Origin: Burkholderia vietnamiensis LMG 10929
GTDB lineage: Bacteria; Pseudomonadota; Gammaproteobacteria; Burkholderiales; Burkholderiaceae
Direction: 5' to 3'
Assembly: GCF_000959445.1 (NCBI RefSeq)
Contig: NZ_CP009632.1
Span: 310,001-374,000, forward strand
Length of the DNA: 64,000 nucleotides
Below the pieces are notes generated by a model. It was not told the DNA's origin and made no database searches. It worked only from the letters and a program-made list of their open reading frames with translations. The number at the start of each line of letters is the position of its first letter. Position 1 is the stretch's first letter. This document shows positions 18,452 through 24,626 of the stretch, piece after piece. The position numbers were made by a program, and so were the translations under genes.

Positions 18452-18859
18452 CTAGATGGCACGCGCAACATCGGACCAGCCTTGGTTTTCGAGGAGCGTC
18501 GCAATGGCGTCAAAAACCGGCGCAAGCCTATCCTGCCATGCCTCGATTCCCGTGTTGTTTTCTATACCGCGTGTGACTTTCTGGCGCTCAATGTGTAAGC
18601 CATGTACAACGCGAATTCGCATCCATGTAATTGCAGTGCGCGCCGCGTTTGACGTAGTGATGCGAAGAAGCAATCGGCACACGAGCGCCCGATCAATCCC
18701 TGTCGAGATAGACGCAGAGGTGCCGAGGACGTCCTGCAGTGCCCAGTGAGTGGATGGTGCGCTCGGCGTATCGCGCATGTCGTGCGGGTGATACTTTTGT
18801 TTGATCCGCAGTCCCACCGCGATGAAAATTATCGCGAAGCGCACTCGCGTGTATGGCAT
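18452..18859 (-). CDS. Possible hypothetical protein overlapping the candidate nic site
   Basis: A 135-codon minus-strand frame from ATG 18859. Its C-terminal third (GIEAWQDRLAPVFDAIATLL, then ENQGWSDVARAI) has the spacing of amphipathic helices and reasonable codon use, which is why it is listed. No ribosome site precedes the ATG and no family is recognised. The nic-like sequence lies inside it on the opposite strand, so either the frame or the nic call, or neither, may be wrong. Confidence 0.3.
   Translation of the reverse strand: MPYTRVRFAIIFIAVGLRIKQKYHPHDMRDTPSAPSTHWALQDVLGTSASISTGIDRALVCRLLLRITTSNAARTAITWMRIRVVHGLHIERQKVTRGIENNTGIEAWQDRLAPVFDAIATLLENQGWSDVARAI
18527..18537 (+). other. 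Candidate nic site (oriT core), IncP-like
   Basis: CCTATCCTGCC matches the nic region of IncP plasmids (consensus core YATCCTG followed by Y; RP4 has CCTATCCTG then CC). The cut would fall between 18535 and 18536. It lies between the MOBP relaxase gene and the TraK-like gene, where an IncP-type oriT is expected. An imperfect inverted repeat of GGTTTT and AAAACC arms brackets the 30 bases to its left. Inferred from sequence match and context only. Confidence 0.5.
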
Positions 18860-19124
18860 ATGCGTGGCAATGGCGGGTCGAGACGGGTGAGCGTCGCGTT
18901 CGTGTACCTGAGACATGAGTTGCGTCGTGGCGTATCTTCGGTGCGAATCCGCGAGCGCATTATGTTCACCGCGATTACGCTGGTGTGCACGAGTGGGAGA
19001 GCAGGTGAAAGGCCCGTGAAAATCGAGGACCGCTTTGGCAATCGGCAAAAAATATTTCTCGTTCCGTCAATGTCATCTGCATTCCGATGTATTCCGTCGT
19101 CGTCGAAGCACGCACGAAGCAGGT

Positions 19125-19154
19125 GTTGACGGCGAGTGAGTGTGTGCGCAATAT
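19125..19154 (+). promoter_or_regulatory. Promoter-like sequence before the TraK-like gene
   Basis: TTGACG at 19125-19130 and CAATAT at 19149-19154, 18 bases apart, 30 bases before the start at 19184, whose ribosome site GGAG lies at 19173-19176. It resembles a sigma-70 promoter for the three-gene group that follows. Confidence 0.4.
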
Positions 19155-19183
19155 GGAGCGAAGCTTGTGTATCGGAGTGAGTC

Positions 19184-19645
19184 ATGTCAGACGTCAGGAA
19201 CTTCACGCGAGGGCAGTGGGAAGCGTTTGGACGCAGACTGAATGCGCTGCCGGAAAAGGCGAAACACGACCAGCCGGTCAAGGTGGGCGATGGCGTGAAA
19301 TCCATATGGACACAGATCGTTGCGGCGCGGGAGAAGGGATACACGATGCCTGAGCTGATCGAGCAGGCCGCGCAGGAGGGCATTGACGTGAGTCTCAATT
19401 CCTTGAGATATGCGATGCGTTGCGCTGACGGAAGGGGGCGAATGCGGCGGGGTAGTCGGGACGCGTCGCGGGAGCCGGTGACACCGCCACCGAGGGGCAG
19501 GAAGTCCGCCCAAGCCGAAGCGCCACTTGAGGAGCCGCTACGCGCCGGAATACACCCAAAGGGAGACAAGGAGGTGACCAAACCGGAGCAACAGGTACAG
19601 GGCTTTCTCGGGTTCCCGATCAGCTCCGATACCGAGAACTTGTAG
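19184..19645 (+). CDS. TraK/StbA-like oriT-region DNA-binding protein
   Basis: A 153-residue basic protein. The first 80 residues are helical (GQWEAFGRRLNALPEK, VKSIWTQIVAAREKG, MPELIEQAAQEGIDVS, LNSLRYAMR) and look like a winged-helix or HTH fold in which the last helix would contact DNA. The C-terminal half is proline-rich and probably disordered. Position first in a group with a ParA-like ATPase matches TraK-TraL-TraM of IncP plasmids and StbA-B-C of IncW. TraK binds oriT in RP4. Assignment rests on context and fold pattern. Confidence 0.6.
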   Translation: MSDVRNFTRGQWEAFGRRLNALPEKAKHDQPVKVGDGVKSIWTQIVAAREKGYTMPELIEQAAQEGIDVSLNSLRYAMRCADGRGRMRRGSRDASREPVTPPPRGRKSAQAEAPLEEPLRAGIHPKGDKEVTKPEQQVQGFLGFPISSDTENL

Positions 19646-19654
19646 AGGTTACGC

Positions 19655-20347
19655 ATGGCGACGGAAAATCCCCCTATCTATATGGTCGGCGGCAGCAAGG
19701 GCGGTGTTGGTAAGAGTTTCGTGACGCTGGCGCTGGTCGATTATCTTCGACGCACGGAGGTCAATGTCGTGCTGGTAGAAACGGACACGTCCAACCCCGA
19801 TGTCATGAAGGCGGTCCACGACGAGATCGTATGCGGGTCGTGTGATCTGGACGACGTTAGCGGCTGGATTGACTTCGTCAATTTTTGCGATGCGCACCGG
19901 GATGCGACGGTTGTCGTCAACACGGCGGCTCGGAGCCAGGCGGGCGTTGCGCAGTACGGCGGGACGCTCGCCAGCACACTTGATGAACTGGCCCGGCGTC
20001 TCGTTGTGTTGTGGGTCATCAACCGGCAGCGCGACAGCCTTGAATTGCTTCTCAGGTTCGGTGCGACGTTTCCGAATGCGCTCACGCACGTCGTACGCAA
20101 CGGCTATTTTGGGCCGCCCGAGAAATTCACTCTGTACCGGGATTCGCAATTGAGAAAGGCGGTCGAGGCTCAGGGCCAGTCACTGGATTTTCCCGATCTT
20201 GCCGATCGCGTCGCGGACGAACTGCGCAGCCAGCGTCTGTCGGTACACAAGGCGGCGGAAACGATGCATATTGGCGAGCGGGCGGAACTGCTGCGCTGGC
20301 GCGCAGTGTGCAGCACGATGTTCGCCAGGGTGACGACTCATGCGTAA
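19655..20347 (+). CDS. TraL/StbB-like ParA-superfamily ATPase
   Basis: A 230-residue P-loop ATPase with the deviant Walker A GGSKGGVGKS at residues 11-20, typical of ParA/MinD proteins, and switch-like segments VVLVETDTSNPDV and DATVVVNTAAR. TraL and StbB proteins of conjugative plasmids are of this type; StbB of R388 affects plasmid positioning and conjugation. Starts 9 bases after the TraK-like gene and overlaps the next gene by 8 bases. Confidence 0.75.
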   Translation: MATENPPIYMVGGSKGGVGKSFVTLALVDYLRRTEVNVVLVETDTSNPDVMKAVHDEIVCGSCDLDDVSGWIDFVNFCDAHRDATVVVNTAARSQAGVAQYGGTLASTLDELARRLVVLWVINRQRDSLELLLRFGATFPNALTHVVRNGYFGPPEKFTLYRDSQLRKAVEAQGQSLDFPDLADRVADELRSQRLSVHKAAETMHIGERAELLRWRAVCSTMFARVTTHA

Positions 20348-21014
20348 GAGGCGGGCTGGGTCGCCTGACGCGCTTGCCCGCCTGTTTCTCGAGGCCACGG
20401 GCGAATTGCCCGATGACGGTAGTCTGCTGCGGATGCGCCGGGTTTCCGGTGCGTTGAACCTGCGGGACAACGATGCTCTGTGGTCAATGATCGTGGCGCT
20501 TGAATACTACGCACGGCTGTACGAGGCGATGCCTGATCGTATCCGCAGGGCCGGGGAAGGAGGTTTCGACGCTGTGCGTCGAGAAGTCGATGAGGCGACC
20601 GGGGCCTTGATGCGCCAGCACCGCGACGCGCTCGCGCGCTGCAAGGCGACGATCCAGCTGGCGGAGGACATGACGCGTGAGCACGAAGCGGGGTATCGGG
20701 CTGCGCTCGCCTCGCTCAATGAGGCATCAATAGTCGCGTTCGCCGACCGGCTGGCCAACCGGGCTGCGAAGATCGCAGGCAACCGAATGGTCGGCGCAGT
20801 CGCTGTGGCGGCGCGGGATCAGCGGGCGCGAATGGATGAGGCGGTGGGCGTGTTGGGGAGCGCGATGGCCGATGCCCTGAAACGGATACAGACGGGTATC
20901 GAGTTGACTGAACGGCGTTTGACCCGCGCGCTGGCTCGCCTGCTGTTCGCCGCGGCCAGCCTTTTTGTGACGTTTCTCGCTGTCGCATTCTGGCTAGGTG
21001 AGCATGTCCGATGA
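20340..21014 (+). CDS. StbC/TraM-like protein with C-terminal membrane anchor
   Basis: A 224-residue, mostly alpha-helical protein with long charged helices (about residues 55-185, coiled-coil-like) and one C-terminal membrane helix (about residues 198-220, LLFAAASLFVTFLAVAFWLG). Third gene of the TraK-TraL-TraM / StbABC-like group and translationally coupled to the ATPase gene. A membrane-anchored partner for the ParA-like ATPase is a reasonable inference; I recognise no defined domain. Confidence 0.6.
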   Translation: MRKRRAGSPDALARLFLEATGELPDDGSLLRMRRVSGALNLRDNDALWSMIVALEYYARLYEAMPDRIRRAGEGGFDAVRREVDEATGALMRQHRDALARCKATIQLAEDMTREHEAGYRAALASLNEASIVAFADRLANRAAKIAGNRMVGAVAVAARDQRARMDEAVGVLGSAMADALKRIQTGIELTERRLTRALARLLFAAASLFVTFLAVAFWLGEHVR

Positions 21015-21426
21015 ACAGTATCGGGTTCGGCTCTTGGGTGGGAGTTTGCCCGATCGTCGCGGCACCCGTGTCGCGCGCGGCCTTCCTGTCATGGCGCGCC
21101 AGCCCGCACTCGATAGCGAGGTCGGCTTGCGAGTCGACGATGATGAACGCACCGGCTTCGCCCATTTGCTGCGTGCTCCATGCTGGTGTGTGCATTTCGG
21201 CCACCCGAATCGCAGCGGTGACGATGTCCAGTTCGGTTTCGATCCGTTCGCATTCCTCCCGGGCATTTCGTCGTCCTCCGACAGCGCGTCGTACTGGTCC
21301 CGCAAGCTTGTCCTGCGGGGCGGTCAGGACATTCATTTCGCATTGCTCGTCTCCGGTACACGGGGGCGCAGTCGGAGCGAGCCTGTCGTAGTGGTTCAGT
21401 TCGAGTACGTCACGCTCGATGCGCAT
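20716..21426 (-). pseudogene. Possible decayed or overlapping hypothetical gene
   Basis: Minus-strand frame whose section at about 21020-21330 reads like real protein (ELDIVTAAIRVAEMHTPAWS, MGEAGAFIIVDSQADLAIE, PTQEPNPILFIGHAHLA) and prefers G or C in the third position more than the opposite frames. It then runs about 300 bases through the StbC-like gene with no coding character, so the original stop may have been lost. ATG 21426 has no ribosome site. Family not recognised; it could also be chance. Confidence 0.3.
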
Positions 21427-21858
21427 TTCGGTCCAGTTCCACGCTCGGCACGAATGTCCCCTGCTACCGTTTCGAGTTTTTCGCCCCGAAGACGTTGCAA
21501 GTGCTGTGTCAACGATGAATCCGGTGTTTTCAGCGTCGCTGAACAGGTCCCGCCGGACAAGGCCGTCCACAGTCTGGTAGGCGGCAGCGGCTGCGTGCGC
21601 GTATTGAGTGGTGAGCGTCGGAGGCTGGAATACGGTACGGTCACGATGGCTTGTTCGTTGCCGAAGTAGGTTTCGAGCATGGCGGTCGATTGGGCAGCGC
21701 CAGGATCGGAGGTTTCGGTTTCGGTTTATGCGGCTGACTCTAGAAAATGGAAGGAAACGTTCCGGGTCGCGCTTCTTCCTGAACCTGTTAGGACATGGCC
21801 CGGATAGGACGTCTGACAGATTGGGACGCTTGAGGCGACATGGCGTCGCCCCAAGCGC
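21427..21858. other. Gap before DUF932 gene
   Basis: About 430 bases with no convincing gene on either strand. No repeat, terminator or RNA structure was noticed here. Together with the doubtful frame on its left it makes an 840-base stretch without a secure gene. Confidence 0.4.
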
Positions 21859-22692
21859 TTACGCCTTCATTTGGCGCATGGCGTCGGCCAGCATCCAGAG
21901 GGCGCGATTGAGCTTCACGTTCTGATCGATGCCTGTGACGGGGCGGGTGGACATTGCCCGGCCGGTTCGCGAGCGCCCGTGCAGCCCGCCTTTGGTGAGG
22001 TTTTCCTGCACCCGGTTGAACACCGTCCAGAGATCGTCGCGGCGATCCTCGAAACGGCGCGGGGCAAGCAATTGGCTCTCGGTGACAGGGGAGGGGGCCT
22101 CCGTGTCAGTCGGGTCGTAGCGCAGTGCAAGGGCGGAACGGGCGAACGCGTGCTGTTCAGCGCGGTCCAGTTCGACGCCGCGCATGCTGTCGGTCTGCTC
22201 GCGGATCAGGTCGAAGGTGTCGAGCACGTCGAACGCGCCATCGATGACGTTCCGTGCGATGTTGCCTTTGTGTGGTATGCGGATATCGCGCACGCTGTCG
22301 CCAGCGACCATGCCGTTCTGGCAGACGAAACGCAGCACACCAGCCAGCATCTGGTAGCTGCTCGTGCCGTCGTGCGAGTTCAGCAGCACGACCTCGTTGG
22401 CTTCTTCCCCGACGATCTGGGTGGCGTGACGAAGCCGGAGCATGTGTTTCGTGTACTCGCGCTTGCCTGGATCACGCACGCGGCTCTGGCAGACCATGAA
22501 CGGCTGGAAGCCTTCATTGCGCAGACCGCGCAGCACATCGATGGTGGGAATGTAGGTGTAGCGTGCGGAGCGGCTTGCGTGCTTGCCGTCCGCGAAGATT
22601 GACGGCGCGACGCTACGGATCTGGTCGTCCGAGAGGGGCGAGTCGGCGCGCAGTATCGGCGAGCCGTAACGGAATGAGGAAGCGAGTTGCAT
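21859..22692 (-). CDS. DUF932 domain protein of mobile elements
   Basis: A 277-residue protein of the DUF932 (phage/plasmid-like) family. Family features: the opening SFRYGSPILRADSPLSDDQI, YIPTIDVLRGLRNEGFQPF, the RDPGKREYTKHMLRLRH block, and the central ANEVVLLNSHDGTSSYQ and FVCQNGMVAGD. Start ATG 22692 is chosen because GGAG lies 6 bases upstream; an ATG at 22764 lacks a ribosome site. The function of the family is unknown, though it is common on plasmids and integrative elements. An 89-base inverted repeat lies 140 bases upstream of the start. Confidence 0.82.
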   Translation of the reverse strand: MQLASSFRYGSPILRADSPLSDDQIRSVAPSIFADGKHASRSARYTYIPTIDVLRGLRNEGFQPFMVCQSRVRDPGKREYTKHMLRLRHATQIVGEEANEVVLLNSHDGTSSYQMLAGVLRFVCQNGMVAGDSVRDIRIPHKGNIARNVIDGAFDVLDTFDLIREQTDSMRGVELDRAEQHAFARSALALRYDPTDTEAPSPVTESQLLAPRRFEDRRDDLWTVFNRVQENLTKGGLHGRSRTGRAMSTRPVTGIDQNVKLNRALWMLADAMRQMKA

Positions 22693-22834
22693 GGCAGTCT
22701 CCACAGTCAAGGTTGAGGGCTGAGATGGGGCGGAGGAATGCGCTGTACCGTTGAGGCTGGACACCTTCCGGTGGAACTCGGGGTCGGCCTCGCTGCCGCG
22801 AGGCGCCCGGGTTTCCGCCCGTGCGACTGATGGA

Positions 22835-22923
22835 GCCGATAGCGCGCGGGCGTCAAGGAAAAAGGCGAGGGAGGGGGGCGGGTAACACGGTCCCTCGCCC
22901 CTTGATGCCCGCGCGCTATCGGC
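22835..22923. repeat. Long near-perfect inverted repeat upstream of the DUF932 gene
   Basis: Outer arms 22835-22858 and 22900-22923 pair over 24 bases with one mismatch (GCCGATAGCGCGCGGGCGTC on the left). After a bulge of five A's on the left (22859-22863), inner arms 22864-22872 (GGCGAGGGA) and 22891-22899 pair perfectly over 9 more. The loop is 18 bases. Either strand could fold into this hairpin. There is no T-run after it, so it is not a typical terminator. It could be a structured leader of the DUF932 mRNA, a small RNA, or a single-strand origin of the element. Confidence 0.85.
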
Positions 22924-23274
22924 TACTGTCGCGGGTCGAGGGCGGGAACCTGGGTGCCACGTGCAGCACGTGCCTCGAGTTGACCGGACAGGGTCGAGGC
23001 TGAAAGGCTGGCGGATGAGCGGGTTGACTGCTATGCCAGGGATTGATCCCCGTTAGGGGCGACACGCGGAACTGGGCTCGACTCGCAGCACGAAAGCCTG
23101 GTCACGACGCGTGAGCGGCGGCAGGCATCCGACGTTGGCCTAGGTGGTATGGCGCGCGCAGGCTACAACGGCAACGCGTTGTCAGCGGGCTTGGCCGAAG
23201 GTCTGAAATCGTTTTTCAGGACGATTCACGTGCGGCGCGCGGTGCGATGTGCGGCACCGCCACGCCGCGGCATG
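22924..23274. other. Junction between element and chromosome-like DNA
   Basis: No gene is seen here. To the left lie conjugation genes with weaker GC bias; to the right the strongly GC-biased chromosomal genes begin. The right end of the element therefore probably lies in or near this stretch, but no tRNA fragment, integrase gene or direct repeat can be identified in the window. Confidence 0.4.
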
Positions 23275-24396
23275 TCACGCGCGTCGCGGCAGCCGCACCG
23301 CGAATACCGTTTCCGACGCGTCGGAGCGCGCGTCGATCCGCCCGCGATGCGCGTGGGCGATTTCGCTAGCGATGTACAGGCCGAGGCCCAGTCCGACGTC
23401 CTCGCCGCTTTTCTCTGATGGACTGGTGCCGCGTTGCAGCGGATCGAAGATGCGCTCCAGCAGATCCGGCGCGACGGGCGGACCGCTGTTGCCGATCTCG
23501 ATCGTCACTTCGTCGTCGCTCGCGATCGCGCTGGCGCGAACCGGCGTATTGGCCGTTCCGTACTTCAGCGCGTTGGTCAACAGATTGCTGAGCAACTGCT
23601 GCATCCGCTGATCGTCCCAGTTGCCGCGGAGGTCGCCGCGCACGTCGACATTGATTTCGCGGTCCGGATGCGCGGCCCGCAACTCATCGACCACATTGGC
23701 CACGACATGGGCGAGATCCGCGTCGCGGCGAATCACGTTGATGCCGAGCCCGAGCTGCGTCCGGCTGAAATCACACAGGTCGTCGAGCAGCGACTGCATG
23801 CGACCGCCGCTTCTGATCAGCCTGGCGGCGGCTTCCGACACCTTTTCGCCCGCATTGAGCGCCGACAGATAGCTTGCCGTCAGGCGTATCGTTTGCAACG
23901 GCGTGCGCATGTCGTGCCCGAGCATGCCGAGCAACAGGTTGCGCGCCTGCTCGACCTGCTCGGTAAAGAACGCGACCGATTCGGCGAGCGCCTGATCGAT
24001 CGCTTCGTTGAAGCGGATCATGTCGTCGAGATCGGGCGGGCTCGGCCGACACTCGTCGATCCACATCCCCAGCACGCTGGCGCGCAGCGCGCGATACTCG
24101 GCCGCCAGCTGGTTGATGTCGAAGCCGCGCCGCGCGCGCAGCACGGCATGCGTCTGGGCGGCCGTTTCCGAGGCATTCGTCGGCTTGGGTGCGCGGCCGA
24201 GCGATTTTTCCCGCTGTTCTTCCCGCGTTTGTGGGGTTGCGATGTCCTTGGCAATCGCCTCCAGGATCTGGCGAGCATGATCGCGCAGCCCGTGGGAGTC
24301 GATGGTTCTCGCGGCCGGGAGCAGCGTTGCAGCGAACGCCTCCCACTGCACGAGGATCGGTTCCATGTTGCGCGTGATGAATTCGGCTAGACGCAT
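23275..24396 (-). CDS. Soluble sensor histidine kinase with RsbRD-like N-terminus
   Basis: A 373-residue kinase. The first 150 residues are helical (LAEFITRNMEPILVQWEAFA, ARQILEAIAKDIATPQT) and resemble the RsbRD N-terminal sensor domain. The H-box LGHDMRTPLQTIRLTASYL is near residue 162, the N-box LLSNLLTNALKYG near 270, and the G-box GLGLGLYIASEIAHAHRGR near 345. No membrane segment is present, so it is cytoplasmic. No response regulator gene is next to it. Start ATG 24396 follows GAGGGG; an ATG 12 bases upstream is less well placed. Confidence 0.88.
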   Translation of the reverse strand: MRLAEFITRNMEPILVQWEAFAATLLPAARTIDSHGLRDHARQILEAIAKDIATPQTREEQREKSLGRAPKPTNASETAAQTHAVLRARRGFDINQLAAEYRALRASVLGMWIDECRPSPPDLDDMIRFNEAIDQALAESVAFFTEQVEQARNLLLGMLGHDMRTPLQTIRLTASYLSALNAGEKVSEAAARLIRSGGRMQSLLDDLCDFSRTQLGLGINVIRRDADLAHVVANVVDELRAAHPDREINVDVRGDLRGNWDDQRMQQLLSNLLTNALKYGTANTPVRASAIASDDEVTIEIGNSGPPVAPDLLERIFDPLQRGTSPSEKSGEDVGLGLGLYIASEIAHAHRGRIDARSDASETVFAVRLPRRA

Positions 24397-24626
24397 GTCG
24401 CCCCTCATGACGGAATGAATGGTGGACGCTTCTGTCGATGCGCACGATATCACGTCAATGCCGGGAAACGGGATGATCCGCGGGCTGGCGCGGGAGCGAG
24501 CGGCTCCCCGGGCGCCCGGGATCGCGCACGGCGGGGGCGGTTCGATCGCGAGCGGTGGGTCGGGCGCGAGGGTAGTCGACCGGTCGGCGGTTGCCGTCGC
24601 CGGGGGAGTGCGGGCCGCCCCCCGCT
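24397..24626. other. Gap between treY and the kinase gene
   Basis: 230 bases of very GC-rich sequence after the treY stop and upstream of the kinase start, all on the minus strand. No terminator with a T-run was recognised. Confidence 0.3.

Larger units (their letters stand above)
18184..19183. other. Intergenic region with candidate oriT
   Basis: One kilobase between the minus-strand membrane-protein gene and the TraK-like gene. It holds the nic-like site at 18527-18537, a doubtful minus-strand reading frame (18452-18859) and a promoter-like sequence at 19125-19154. No plus-strand frame in it has convincing coding character. Confidence 0.5.

Noticed and set aside
22835..22923. Rho-independent terminator
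   Set aside because: The stem is far longer than usual and no T-run follows on either strand.
22924..23274. tRNA or att direct repeat at the element border
   Set aside because: No cloverleaf and no repeated segment could be recognised by eye; the other end of the element is outside the window.
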